A DNA stretch of 64,000 nt from CAWDXG01 sp963822115 (GCA_963822115.1 CAWGGM010000020.1:992001-1056000), one strand, 5' to 3'. Counted from the first letter of the stretch, positions 8,658-17,012 are shown. Program-made: numbers and translations. Notes: generated by a model not told the origin, from the letters alone.

Positions 8658-10709
8658 ATGATGATGGGGAATACGACGATAGCCGTCCAGGCGGCGCTCG
8701 ATGCGGGTGACTTCCCGCGCGCGCAGGAGCTCGTGTCGGCGTGGGAAGGCCCCGACACGCCGGCGCTGCTCGAGCTGCGCGGCAAGGCCGCGTACGGTTG
8801 CGGCGATCTCGAGGCGACGCTCGGCGCGTACGAAGCGCTGTACCGGCTCGAGCGCGACGCGGGGCACGCGACCGAAGCGGCGCAGGCCGCGGTGATGGTC
8901 GGCATGTACCTGATGATGGACACCGGTCTGATGGCGACGGTGCGTGCGTGGCTCGGGCACGCCGAGGCGTTGATCGAGGTGACGCCGGACAGTCCCGTGT
9001 GGCCCTGGCTGAACGCGGTGCGCACCTACGAGCGCTTCATGTGCGGCGACATGGCGGGGGCCGGGGCGTGTGCCGAGCGCGCCATCGCCGGCGGGGAGCG
9101 GCACGGCGTGGTGCCGCCGACGATCATCGGCCGCGTGGCGCTCGGAAGGGTGCGCATCCACGATGGCGACGTCGACGAGGGGCTCGGGATGCTCGACGCG
9201 GTGGCGCTGGAACTGACCACGGGCAATCTCGATCCGATGACCTCCGGGCAGATGTGGTGCGAGCTCATCTGCGCGATGCAGTGGGTCGGCCAGCACGACC
9301 GCGCCGAGGAGTGGACCGGGGCCATGGAGCGCTGGCGCAAGGGCGCGGCCTTCGGCGGGCTCAACGGCCGCTGCCGCGTGCACCGCGCCGAGATCCTGCG
9401 CATGCGCGGGCCGTGGGAGGCCGCCGAGCAGGAGGCGCTCCTGGCGTGCGAGGAGCTCAGGCCGTGGCTGCGCCGGGAGTACGGTTGGCCGCTGACCGAG
9501 CTCGGCAACGTGCGCTTCTGCAAGGGCGACTTCGCCGGCGCCGAGGAGGCCTTCCTCGCGGCGCACGACAACGCCTGGTCGCCCCAGCCCGGGCTGTCGC
9601 TGCTGCGCCTCGCGCAGGGCCGCATCGACGAGGCGGCCTCGCTGATCGACAACGCGCTACGGCACCCCTTCGACGTGCCCTCCAAGGAGTTCCCGCCGTC
9701 GGGCGCGCTGCGTCGGGCGCCGCTGCTCGAGGCGCAGGTCACCATCGCGCTGGCCGCCGGCGCGCGGGACATGGCCGAGGCGGCGGCTGCGGAGCTCGAA
9801 GAGATCGCGACCACCTACCAGAGCCGCACGCTACAAGCCGGCGCGCTCGCGTCGCGCGGGCGGCTCGCGCTGGCGGCGGGCGACGCCGCCGCGGCGATAG
9901 CGACACTCACCGCGGCAGTGTCCGAGTGGAGCGCGCTCCGGATGCCCTTCGAGGCGGCGACGCTGCGGGTCGCACTCGCCAAGGCCCACCGGGCGGCGGG
10001 GGATGCGCAGGCGGCAGAGCTCGAGCTGGACGCGGCCTGCCGCACCTTCGAGGCGCTCGATGCGCACCCTTGGTGCGCGCTGATCCGCGCTGAAGCGCCG
10101 CCCAGAGCGCCGACGGGCGCGCCAGAGCGCCCGCGCACCAGCTGTGCGTTCCGCTGCGAGGGGGACATGCGGGAGCTCTGCTACGCGGGCAGCACGGTCT
10201 TCGTGAAGGACCTGAAAGGGATGCGCTACCTCGAGCGCTTGCTGTCCGAGCCGGATCGCGAGTTCCACGCGCTGGATCTCGTTGCGGTGGAATGCGGTGC
10301 CATCGTCCCCGGTGGCGACGCGCATGCCGCCGGGCGACCGCAGGCGGGGCTCGAGGTATTCGACAAGACCGCCCGTGAGGCTTACCGGCGACGGCTCGCC
10401 GAGGTCGAGGCCGACATCGCCGAGGCCGAGGCGCACAACGACCTCGAGCGCGCGCGGCTGGGGCGTGCCGATCGCCAGTTTCTGGTGGACGAGCTCGCCC
10501 GCGGCGTCGGCCTGGGTGGGCGCGCGCGCGAGGTGGGCGGGGGCGCCGAGCGCGCTCGGGTCAGCGTGACGCGGGCCGTGCGCTACGCGCTCGAGCGCAT
10601 CGCGGAGCACCACGCGCCGCTCGCCGAGCACCTGCGCCGCAGCGTGCGCAGCGGCACCTATTTCGCCTACGAGCCCGACCCGGAAGCCCGCGTCGCGTGG
10701 GAGATCTAG
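8658..10709 (+). CDS. TPR protein with regulator-type C-terminal domain
   Basis: A 683-residue soluble protein. Residues 1 to about 490 are Ala/Glu-rich helical hairpins of TPR type (repeated A..LE..AG....A patterns). From about residue 500 there is a domain usually found at the C-terminus of large AAA/TPR transcriptional regulators: KDLKGMRYLERLLSEP, FHALDL, an AYRRRLAEVEADIAEAE helix and RARVSVTRAVRYALERIAEH, which may be helix-turn-helix-like. The ATPase half of those regulators is absent here. Three consecutive ATGs occur at 8658, 8661 and 8664; the third is best spaced from the GGTAGGGG at 8650-8657. No neighbour suggests a pathway. A regulatory role is inference only. Confidence 0.8.
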   Translation: MMMGNTTIAVQAALDAGDFPRAQELVSAWEGPDTPALLELRGKAAYGCGDLEATLGAYEALYRLERDAGHATEAAQAAVMVGMYLMMDTGLMATVRAWLGHAEALIEVTPDSPVWPWLNAVRTYERFMCGDMAGAGACAERAIAGGERHGVVPPTIIGRVALGRVRIHDGDVDEGLGMLDAVALELTTGNLDPMTSGQMWCELICAMQWVGQHDRAEEWTGAMERWRKGAAFGGLNGRCRVHRAEILRMRGPWEAAEQEALLACEELRPWLRREYGWPLTELGNVRFCKGDFAGAEEAFLAAHDNAWSPQPGLSLLRLAQGRIDEAASLIDNALRHPFDVPSKEFPPSGALRRAPLLEAQVTIALAAGARDMAEAAAAELEEIATTYQSRTLQAGALASRGRLALAAGDAAAAIATLTAAVSEWSALRMPFEAATLRVALAKAHRAAGDAQAAELELDAACRTFEALDAHPWCALIRAEAPPRAPTGAPERPRTSCAFRCEGDMRELCYAGSTVFVKDLKGMRYLERLLSEPDREFHALDLVAVECGAIVPGGDAHAAGRPQAGLEVFDKTAREAYRRRLAEVEADIAEAEAHNDLERARLGRADRQFLVDELARGVGLGGRAREVGGGAERARVSVTRAVRYALERIAEHHAPLAEHLRRSVRSGTYFAYEPDPEARVAWEI

Positions 10710-10831
10710 CCGGCCGCGCTCGCGGGCCGACGCGTGCGGGGGCGGTTTGTTCCCGCCGTAACACGCTTTGTCACGCCCTCCATGTAGCTGGGATGAGCGG
10801 CCTCGAAACCGCATCGCCATGGAGGGAGAAC

Positions 10832-11206
10832 ATGACCAATAGCCTCTACGAACGCCTCGGAGGACCCGAAGGGATCCGCGCCATCGTGCACACTGCCCTG
10901 GCGGCACACCTCGAAAATCCGCTGATCCAGAAGCGCTTCGAACCCGGCCACCGGGACCCGGAGCACTGGGCCGTGGTCGCCCAGCACGCCGTCGAGTTCT
11001 TCTCGGCGGGATCGGGCGGCCCCGCGAACTACAGCGGCAAGTCGATGCCAGAAGCCCACGCCGGCATGAACATCAACGGCGAGGAGTTCCTCGCGGTCGT
11101 CGACGACATCATGAACGCGCTGCGCAAGCACGACATCGACCCGGACACGCAGAAGGACGTGCTGGGCATCCTGTACTCGCTCAAGCCCCAGGTCATGCAC
11201 CTCTGA
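10832..11206 (+). CDS. glbN: Truncated haemoglobin, group I-like
   Basis: A 124-residue truncated (2-over-2) haemoglobin. The N-terminal LYERLGGPEGI and the segment EAHAGMNINGEEFLAVVDD, containing the proximal haem-ligating histidine, are diagnostic for group I trHb. Such proteins bind oxygen or detoxify nitric oxide in the cytoplasm. A strong ribosome binding site (GGAGGGAG at 10821-10828) precedes the ATG at 10832, which rules out the longer upstream reading frame. It is a single-gene unit lying directly outside the left end of the integrated element. Length is normal. Confidence 0.92.
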   Translation: MTNSLYERLGGPEGIRAIVHTALAAHLENPLIQKRFEPGHRDPEHWAVVAQHAVEFFSAGSGGPANYSGKSMPEAHAGMNINGEEFLAVVDDIMNALRKHDIDPDTQKDVLGILYSLKPQVMHL

Positions 11207-11247
11207 CCGAGGACCCGGCGCGAGAGCGGCGTTCTGGCGAGGAACAA

Positions 11248-11305
11248 GCCCGGTGGCCCCTCCCGGGCTCGAACCGGGACGCCCTTACGGGCCGAGGATT
11301 TTAAA
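11248..11305 (-). repeat. Left attachment site (tRNA-Leu 3' half)
   Basis: Exact 58-bp copy of 20849-20906, containing the 3' half of tRNA-Leu on the minus strand: anticodon loop, variable arm, T arm and 3' acceptor strand, but no matching 5' half to its right. Outside the block the identity continues as GGAACA on both sides with one mismatch, giving 65 bp at one mismatch. This is the displaced original tRNA end, and identity starts in the anticodon loop, a usual crossover place for tRNA-targeting tyrosine integrases. Confidence 0.93.
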
Positions 11306-11395
11306 GCGGAACGCTGTGCACGGGCATGCACGATTCCGCGGGGATTCTGCACGTTGGCGCTCGGGTGGCGTGCAGCGCAGCGCGGCTAAGTGCGC

Positions 11396-11416
11396 GGGGG
11401 ACAGTTGGGGGACAGT
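11396..11416 (+). repeat. Left pair of candidate integrase arm sites
   Basis: Two direct copies of GGGGGACAGT at 11396-11405 and 11407-11416, one helical turn (11 bp) apart, about 90 bp inside the left attachment site. The same word occurs as an inverted pair near the right attachment site (20776-20798). Matching pairs in mirror orientation on both arms are what arm-type integrase binding sites look like. Protein binding is inferred. Confidence 0.6.
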
Positions 11417-11516
11417 GGCGGGTACACCACAGTGGCGAAGCTCAGGCGTTGATTTTCGCGGCTCCGGAGACGAGACTCGATAGGGCACAGAGCCTACCGA
11501 GTGTCTGCGGGGTCAC

Positions 11517-12485
11517 GTGACGGGCTGGACGATAGCCGAACTGGCTGCATTTGCCGGTTACTTGTTGTGGGGTGCCGTAGATGCGCGCCGAAGGAAGGGC
11601 AGGGAAACCGCCTACCGCAGGATGAGGCACGTGCTCAGGCCGATGCGCGACGGCTTTGAGCTTGATCTCGCTGAGATGACGATCGGACACGCCGAGTTCG
11701 ATAGCGACCGTCAGGAAAGCAACTATCGGGTCTACGAGCTTGCCCGAGTCAAACCGGGGCGCTGGTTCGTCCGGCTGAAGGAAGTTGGCGAGGGCGACAC
11801 GGTGTATAGCGCACGAGGCTTCGTGCGGGCCGTCAATAGCGGTCGCTTGGACGAGGACCGCCTGGAGGCTCTAGAAGACGAGCTAAGCGAACTGAGAAGA
11901 CAGCACCCGTCAGCAGATCTCGATGATTGGTACGGCTCGGTCGAGATGGAATACCTCCGGTCGAACATCGACAACCGGCGCCAGGACGCCATGGACGAGG
12001 GGGCGGGACCCGCCTACCGCACGGCGCCAACGCAACCCACCTTGTACCGTCTGGAGCGAGATCTCTTTGCCGCAGCGCAGCTTGAGTGGGTGAGGGCGCC
12101 GCATGAAGACGAAGCCTGGCTCGAGTCCGAGTACCAACATACCGTCGAGTTCTTCAGCGACCATCCCGGCCTCTCACCTGACCTGACGGAGATGGAATAC
12201 GCCGGGGGGATCGGTATTGGAAAGAAAGTCTGGGCCCCTCCGAAACATGCCGACGATGAGGAGATCGAGCGATCATGGGCACTCGTAGAGGCTCTGAAGC
12301 AAGAGACCTTCCGCGCGCATGTCGCAGCAAGTACACAAGTGTCCGCGGCTACGATTGAAGACTTCATCAAGCCTCCCTGGCGCCACTGGGATAATCCCCG
12401 CGAGGGCGTGATCGCCTCGGAAATCGACGAGCTGCGACCGACAGGACTCCGTCTCTTGCGACCGAAGGAAGGGCAACAAGAGTAG
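11517..12485 (+). CDS. Unknown protein at left end of the integrated element
   Basis: A 322-residue protein of unknown family, starting at GTG 11517. A hydrophobic stretch at about residues 8-21 may be a single membrane anchor, followed by a basic segment. The rest is soluble, rich in charged residues and Trp/Tyr, with LEALEDELSELRRQ as a short coiled coil. Codon usage is visibly less GC-extreme than in the chromosomal genes around it, consistent with transfer. It is the outermost gene at the left of the element, the position where islands usually carry cargo, and is convergent with the integrase gene. No function can be assigned. Confidence 0.7.
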   Translation: MTGWTIAELAAFAGYLLWGAVDARRRKGRETAYRRMRHVLRPMRDGFELDLAEMTIGHAEFDSDRQESNYRVYELARVKPGRWFVRLKEVGEGDTVYSARGFVRAVNSGRLDEDRLEALEDELSELRRQHPSADLDDWYGSVEMEYLRSNIDNRRQDAMDEGAGPAYRTAPTQPTLYRLERDLFAAAQLEWVRAPHEDEAWLESEYQHTVEFFSDHPGLSPDLTEMEYAGGIGIGKKVWAPPKHADDEEIERSWALVEALKQETFRAHVAASTQVSAATIEDFIKPPWRHWDNPREGVIASEIDELRPTGLRLLRPKEGQQE

Positions 12486-12534
12486 GAAGACGAGACCCCC
12501 GCCCCGGTCGCGCGCGCGCGCGGAGGTGCCCTCC

Positions 12535-13752
12535 TCAGGCGCTCGTGATGCTTGTCACGTTGCCAAGCTCTGCCAGCTCGGGAACGGTGTTGTGCAGTGG
12601 CAAGAGCCAGCCCTGCCCCAGCTCCGCAGCGGTGCGTGCCGAGCGACGGTAGCGGTTGATCATGACGCTAGACCGATGCCCGGTGCGATCCGCGACCCAC
12701 GTTTCCGAGCGCCCAGTGGCGAGCGCCAGTGTCACGAACGTTGCGCGAAGGTCGTGGACGCGCACCGGCTGGCGCGTGGCGGACTTCTCGTACAGCTCCG
12801 GGCGATCCACGCCAGCGAGCTTCAGCGCGTCACGCAGTCGGGCCGCGAGGTGCCGATCGTTCAGGCGATGGCCCTTCTTGTCGGCGAAGATGAAGCCGCG
12901 CTTTGGCGTGCCGCGGAGCACGTGCCAGCGGCGGAGTGCGCGCACCACGTCATCCCCCAACGCCCACGCGCGCGGGTCGTCGGTCTTGTTGCTGTCGAGC
13001 CGGCACGCGCCGCGCTTCAAGTCGATGTCCGCCCAGGTGAGCGCGAGCGCTTCCGACTCGCGTAGCCCCTCGCGGGCCAGGAACCCGAAGTACAGGCGCT
13101 CCAGAAGCGGAACCTTCGGATCGGTGCACTTGAGCAGCTTTGCCTCTTCGTCGGGGTACAGGTACGTCAGCGCCTTCGTGCGCCGGACGCGCGGCATGAA
13201 GCCGCGGGGTAGGGGACTGCTCGCCCGCAGGCGCGCCGGATAGACGGCCATGGCCAGGATGCGGTGCATGAGCTGCGCGACGTGGCGGCGGGTTGCGCTC
13301 GAAAGCTCCGCGGGCAGGTGTGCCATCACGTCCTCGCAGTCGTCCAGCGTGACGTCCGCAACCGGAAGGTTGCCGATGTGCGGGTACACGTGGAGCACGA
13401 GCCGCTGTCCGTCCTGCTTGGCGGTCTTCTTGACCTTCACGTGGTCGGGCCACTTGCGGTGCAGCGCTCCGGTCGTCCACTGCTCGCCAAACGCCTTGAA
13501 CGTGGTGCGCCCGGCCGCGACAACGGCCTTCCGCCGGGCGATCTCCGCGTTTGCGCGCTCGCGCTCGCGCTCGCTGACACTCTCGGCGCGCCTTTCGAGT
13601 GCCCGGGGCGTCAGCTCGTAGCAGTCGCATGGCTCGCCACAGAGGCGATAGCGCGGCCGTGTGCCATCCGCGAGGCTGACGCGGACCCAGGCATGACCGT
13701 TGCGCCATTCGACGGTGCCGGCGCCTTTGGTGCGGATCTTGCGGGCTGTCAT
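12535..13752 (-). CDS. int: Tyrosine recombinase (integrase of the element)
   Basis: A 405-residue phage-type tyrosine integrase. An N-terminal arm-binding region (about 1-80, with a small cluster CGEPCDC), a core-binding SAM-like domain (about 85-180) and the catalytic domain (about 195-375) follow in order. Catalytic residues are all present: Arg 231 (GLRESEALALTW), Lys 256 (SNKTDD), His 333 and Arg 336 (VHDLRAT), His 359 (TGHRS) and nucleophile Tyr 368 (INRYRR). It is the best candidate for the enzyme that inserted the element into tRNA-Leu. It is not an integron integrase: the extra helix region of IntI is not seen. Divergent from the GYF gene; the shared 92-base gap has an inverted repeat. 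Confidence 0.95.
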   Translation of the reverse strand: MTARKIRTKGAGTVEWRNGHAWVRVSLADGTRPRYRLCGEPCDCYELTPRALERRAESVSERERERANAEIARRKAVVAAGRTTFKAFGEQWTTGALHRKWPDHVKVKKTAKQDGQRLVLHVYPHIGNLPVADVTLDDCEDVMAHLPAELSSATRRHVAQLMHRILAMAVYPARLRASSPLPRGFMPRVRRTKALTYLYPDEEAKLLKCTDPKVPLLERLYFGFLAREGLRESEALALTWADIDLKRGACRLDSNKTDDPRAWALGDDVVRALRRWHVLRGTPKRGFIFADKKGHRLNDRHLAARLRDALKLAGVDRPELYEKSATRQPVRVHDLRATFVTLALATGRSETWVADRTGHRSSVMINRYRRSARTAAELGQGWLLPLHNTVPELAELGNVTSITSA

Positions 13753-13771
13753 GTGATTTCCCCCAAGTATT

Positions 13772-13810
13772 CATGCTCCGCTGTTGCCCTCAGAAATGAC
13801 AGGGAGCATG
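13772..13810. promoter_or_regulatory. Inverted repeat between integrase and GYF genes
   Basis: Perfect 8-bp inverted repeat CATGCTCC (13772-13779) and GGAGCATG (13803-13810) with a 23-base spacer, in the intergenic region from which the integrase and the GYF-domain gene diverge. Possible operator for int or for both genes. No bound protein is known. Confidence 0.4.
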
Positions 13811-13844
13811 TATCCGGCGCCCACAAGAGTGTAGGCTGTGTTTC

Positions 13845-14681
13845 ATGCGATGGAGGGTAAGCAAGGGCGGGAAGGCTGAAGGTCCGTACGACGAAGCCCA
13901 GATCATCGAGTGGGTTCAAGGCGGACACACCGATCTGCTCCTGCAATCCGAAGCCGGGGGGCCGTGGATGAAGGTTTCCAAATCGCCTTTTGCGGGCTAT
14001 GCGCCTGCCGGCGCGAACCCGGATCGGGGCCAACCAGTCAGTAAGATGGCGGCGTTCTCGGTAGTCGCAGCCGTGGCGCTGGCCGCGGTGATGGTCGTCG
14101 CTGTTGTTCTCTATCTCGGCGACGACACGGCATCCACGCCGACCCCGCAGCCGGAAGAAACCCACGCCAAAGTCGCCCCCGTGCCGCCGAAGCCGAAGCC
14201 GCCGACGCTGGCCGAAAAGATCGCGGCTGCGAAGGATCTGCCTGCCGCTCTGCGCTTGTGCAAGCCGACCTTTGCCGATGCGCGGGACAAGCTGGATCCA
14301 GGCGCGGCCGTTTTCGCCTTGTGGTGCGCTCGCCACCTGAAGTGGAGCGATATGGCTTCGCTGCCGAAAACACACTTCGGATTGGTGATGAAGGACTCCC
14401 AACCCGAGCGCGGGAAGCGGATGTGCGTCAGGGGTTCCATCATCGAAATAGCGGTGAATCGAAGCGCTGGCGTCCCAATCTACGAGGGCGAGGTGATGAG
14501 CCCGGCGGCCAATATCTACGCCTTCGAAGCGGTCGGCTCGACTGGGAACCTGGTTCAGCACAGCCCGGCGAGATTTTGCGGGATCGTGACCGGTCGCTAC
14601 GACTACGGCAACTCCGCGGGTGGCGTGACACACGCGGTGCGCATGGTGGGCATGTTCGACCTGCCCCAGAACAAGCAATAG
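13845..14681 (+). CDS. GYF-domain membrane protein of the element
   Basis: A 278-residue protein. Residues 1-45 are a GYF_2-type domain (WRVSKGGKAEGPYDEAQIIEWV), a small proline-peptide binding fold that in bacteria is often joined to a membrane anchor. One transmembrane segment follows at about residues 67-92, then a Pro/Lys-rich linker (about 98-125) and a C-terminal domain of about 150 residues of unknown fold with conserved-looking cysteines, predicted to lie outside the cytoplasm. It is transcribed divergently from the integrase. Similar architecture is frequent among Myxococcota chromosomal genes, so this may be captured chromosomal cargo. Function unknown. Confidence 0.75.
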   Translation: MRWRVSKGGKAEGPYDEAQIIEWVQGGHTDLLLQSEAGGPWMKVSKSPFAGYAPAGANPDRGQPVSKMAAFSVVAAVALAAVMVVAVVLYLGDDTASTPTPQPEETHAKVAPVPPKPKPPTLAEKIAAAKDLPAALRLCKPTFADARDKLDPGAAVFALWCARHLKWSDMASLPKTHFGLVMKDSQPERGKRMCVRGSIIEIAVNRSAGVPIYEGEVMSPAANIYAFEAVGSTGNLVQHSPARFCGIVTGRYDYGNSAGGVTHAVRMVGMFDLPQNKQ

Positions 14682-14689
14682 CCAGACGC

Positions 14690-14929
14690 TCATTTCCCCC
14701 GCTGTCCCTTGCCGGTCTTGGCTCGCTTTCGCGCTCCCCCGCGCTGCGGGATCGGCGTCGTGAGCAGTAGCTTCGGATCGCGTTCGATTGCGTCCAGTCC
14801 GATGCGCAGCGCGACGCGCGCCAGCGCCCGCGGCGTGACGATAGGGAACCGCGCCGCGACGGCTTCGAGCCGCTCCATGTCGGCATCGGCCACACGCAGC
14901 GCCAACGTCCGATCCAGCTTCTCACCCAT
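14690..14929 (-). CDS. Small basic protein, last gene of recombinase operon
   Basis: A 79-residue protein with a predicted N-terminal strand (KLDRTLALRVADADMERLEAVA) followed by helices and a strongly basic tail (RKRAKTGKGQRGK). The pattern resembles a ribbon-helix-helix DNA-binding protein, but no exact family is recognised. Its ATG overlaps the end of the preceding gene by 8 bases, so it is translationally coupled to it and, through it, to the serine recombinase. A role as accessory DNA-binding factor of the recombinase is an inference from position. Confidence 0.6.
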   Translation of the reverse strand: MGEKLDRTLALRVADADMERLEAVAARFPIVTPRALARVALRIGLDAIERDPKLLLTTPIPQRGGARKRAKTGKGQRGK

Positions 14930-15158
14930 CGTCGTCCCTCGTGAGGTCGTGCCGCGTTTCGCCGGCTGCCATGCGTACCACTGCGCAGAACCGGTGCCAG
15001 GGCAGCGTTAGCGCCCAGCGCGCCAGCGCGTGCGGGTCCGTGGCGTGGGCGTGCACCTCCCGGGCCAGCTCCGGGGTGGCGGGATCGGGCGACCGTTCGG
15101 CGAGCGCCTTCTCCACAACGTCGGCCCCCCAGAGTGCGACGGCGGAGGGCAGGGTCAC
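14922..15158 (-). CDS. Small protein coupled to serine recombinase
   Basis: A 78-residue acidic-to-neutral helical protein starting at GTG 15158, which overlaps the recombinase stop (GTGA), and ending 8 bases inside the next gene. Notable segments are LWGADVVEKALAERS and LPWHRFCAVVRMAAGE. Family unknown. The tight overlaps on both sides are the main evidence that it is real; a longer in-frame extension upstream runs antisense-free but inside the recombinase gene and is not protein-like. Confidence 0.55.
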   Translation of the reverse strand: MTLPSAVALWGADVVEKALAERSPDPATPELAREVHAHATDPHALARWALTLPWHRFCAVVRMAAGETRHDLTRDDDG

Positions 15159-15865
15159 GCGGCCACCTCGGCGCGACGGAGCACGTTGCGGACCGTCGAT
15201 GCGTGCCAGCGTCCGCCGTTCTTGGTGCGGCGACCTTCGGCGGTCAGAGCGGCCGCGACCGCCCGGAGCGTCAGGCCCTCTGCGCGCAGCGAAAGGATGC
15301 GCTCGACGGTTTCGGCCTCGGCTTGCACGTCTGCGACGACGCGCCGCCCCTCCGTGTCCGTGGCGTCCGTCCGGGTCCAGCCCAGCGCCGCGCCGCCCAG
15401 GCGAACGCCCTGGCCCTTCAGGTGTGCCAACGCATCGCGGGTTCGCTCGCCGGTCGCCTCGCGTTCCCACTGGGCCACGCTGGCCAGCACGTTCAGGACG
15501 AGCCGGCCCGCGGCGCTGCGGGTGTCGATGCTGTCGGCCACGCTGAGCAGCGAGTAGCGCGCCGCGAAGTAGCGCTCCACGAGGTCGCCCAGGTCGCGCA
15601 CGGACCGCGTGAGACGGTCCAGCTTCGCCACGAGCAAGCCCTCGGCCTCACCCGCCGCGAGCGCTGCAAGCGCCGCCTGGAGCCCGGGACGGGCCAGCGT
15701 CTTCGCGCTCAGGCCCGCGTCCACCTGGACTGCCACGAGGTCCAGGTCCATCGCGACTGCGTAGGCTTCGAGCTTGGCCCGCTGCGCGTCCAGGCTGACC
15801 CCGCCCTCCGCCTGGCCTTCCGTGCTGACCCTCACGTACCCGACGACCCGTGTGCGCTGCTCCAT
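15155..15865 (-). CDS. Small serine recombinase (resolvase/invertase family)
   Basis: A 236-residue serine recombinase. The N-terminal catalytic domain (about 1-145) starts VVGYVRVSTEGQ with the nucleophile serine near residue 14, and keeps the Arg-rich KLDRLTRSVRDL segment and the ATGERTRDAL helix. The C-terminal part (about 180-236, LRAEGLTLRAVAAALTAEG ... WHASTVRNVLRR) is a helix-turn-helix DNA-binding region. The ATG at 15865 puts the catalytic serine at the usual place; an upstream in-frame start at 16000 is unlikely. It heads a three-gene overlapping operon. In an element already carrying a tyrosine integrase it may resolve multimers, invert DNA, or be a relic of a second element. Confidence 0.9.
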   Translation of the reverse strand: MEQRTRVVGYVRVSTEGQAEGGVSLDAQRAKLEAYAVAMDLDLVAVQVDAGLSAKTLARPGLQAALAALAAGEAEGLLVAKLDRLTRSVRDLGDLVERYFAARYSLLSVADSIDTRSAAGRLVLNVLASVAQWEREATGERTRDALAHLKGQGVRLGGAALGWTRTDATDTEGRRVVADVQAEAETVERILSLRAEGLTLRAVAAALTAEGRRTKNGGRWHASTVRNVLRRAEVAA

Positions 15866-15996
15866 GCTCTCAATGTAACCCAATGAGATACTTTGACAAG
15901 GGCGCTTGTACAGGAAACGGACGTTTCGTGTACAGCCACCCGGCGAGCGCTGGGTCGGGTCTGCTCTCGCGCGGGTTGTTTGCTCAGCGTCGCCGG

Positions 15997-16674
15997 TCAC
16001 TCAAGCTGTTCGGTCGCCGCAACAAATTTGACGGCGCCACCACCGTGGTTGTGTACACCTGCTGGGTCGAGGGTGCTGTCGCTGTGCAACTGCCGCCGGC
16101 TGCCACGTAGACAGTCGTGGCCGCGGCCGGGCTGGCCGACTTGCAGGGCCTCACCTTGGACCGTGCAGCCGCTTCCGGTAGTCACGGGTATTGCGATGAT
16201 TCCTGACGCCTGGTGGCAATTCGACGCCGCGTAGACCAGGGGTTTCGAACATGCCGAGTCCGCATACACCACAGCGATCCCGCCAAGTTGCGGCAAGCAG
16301 CGCGTCTTGCCGTCGGTTGCAGTCACGAACGTGCAGTCCAAGCCCAGCTGTGTGTCGCGCCAGCCGACGAACTGACGTGCGCCGTCCGCGGTGACTAGCA
16401 CCCGGGCTTTGAGCCTGCTGCCACTCTGATAGGGATTGGCGGCTGCGTCGCTCACGGGATCGGTAACCGCGTCCGCAATAGCGTCGAGGGCGCCATCCGC
16501 GCTGACCGCGCTGTCGGATCCGCCCACTCCGTCTGCGCGGGCGTCGGCCAGCGTCCCCCCAGCGCCAGAGCTAGACGCGCCTCCAACGCGCCTGGGCCCG
16601 GAGGCTGCGGAACAGGCTGCCACGAGCACGTACACGCACGATCCACCCACTAGGAAAGAGAACCACTGTTTCAT
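15997..16674 (-). CDS. Predicted lipoprotein with a frame-shifted segment
   Basis: A 225-residue predicted lipoprotein: signal ending VAAC, Ser/Gly then Ala/Asp-rich linker to about residue 85, then a domain with GWRDTQLGLDC, DGKTRCLP and YADSACSKPLVY, a pattern I recall from repeated lipoproteins in Polyangia. Between about 16120 and 16031 the current frame reads as Arg/His/Gly-rich non-protein-like sequence, whereas the neighbouring frame reads TTVYVAAGGSC and QQVYTTTVVAPS, which fits the family; the current frame then resumes with FVAATEQ. This looks like two compensating frameshifts. A chromosomal-type gene inside the element is unusual. Confidence 0.65.
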   Translation of the reverse strand: MKQWFSFLVGGSCVYVLVAACSAASGPRRVGGASSSGAGGTLADARADGVGGSDSAVSADGALDAIADAVTDPVSDAAANPYQSGSRLKARVLVTADGARQFVGWRDTQLGLDCTFVTATDGKTRCLPQLGGIAVVYADSACSKPLVYAASNCHQASGIIAIPVTTGSGCTVQGEALQVGQPGRGHDCLRGSRRQLHSDSTLDPAGVHNHGGGAVKFVAATEQLE

Positions 16675-16745
16675 GTCTAGCAGGGTGCTCCCAGCGACAC
16701 GGCGCTGCAAGCAGCCGCCGTAAACGCTGGGGGTGGCCGGGCCTT

Positions 16746-16980
16746 TCACGATCGCTCTGCGCGCCATTCCTTCCACCGCGCCCGCTGCGCCTCGCGGATC
16801 CGCTCCAGCCCGACCGCCGTCCGCGGACCGGTGGATAGTCCGCCGTGCATCCGGCAGCGCTTGGCAGGCCGACCGTCTGCGCGGACCGCAACGGGTGCCT
16901 CGCAGGGTGCGCCGTCTCGCGACCTACACCGGGCGCCGCAACGCGCGCGCTTGGCTTTCGTCGATGTCGATCTTGTTCAT
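16746..16980 (-). pseudogene. HGGxSTG-type small Cys/His protein, frameshifted
   Basis: A small gene missed by simple reading-frame calls. A good ribosome binding site (GGAAAGGAAAAGG) precedes ATG 16980, which opens MNKIDIDESQARA and then hits a stop after 18 codons. In the +1 frame the text continues as CGARCRSRDGAPCEAPV, then RCRMHGGLSTGPRT and GLERIREAQRARW, ending at 16746. This is the HGGxSTG family of small Cys/His-rich proteins found in phages and mobile elements. The span is 235 bases, one more than a multiple of three, and the switch lies in the GC-repeat at about 16941-16951, a likely slippage point. Function of the family is unknown. Confidence 0.75.
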
Positions 16981-17012
16981 GACCTTTTCCTTTCCGATGT
17001 GCGCTAACAGCC

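Noticed and set aside
12535..13752. Tyrosine recombinase considered as the integron integrase for the cassette array
   Set aside because: It lies 20 kb away inside the tRNA-Leu element, is phage-type, and lacks an IntI-like insert; it is explained by the 58-bp attachment sites.
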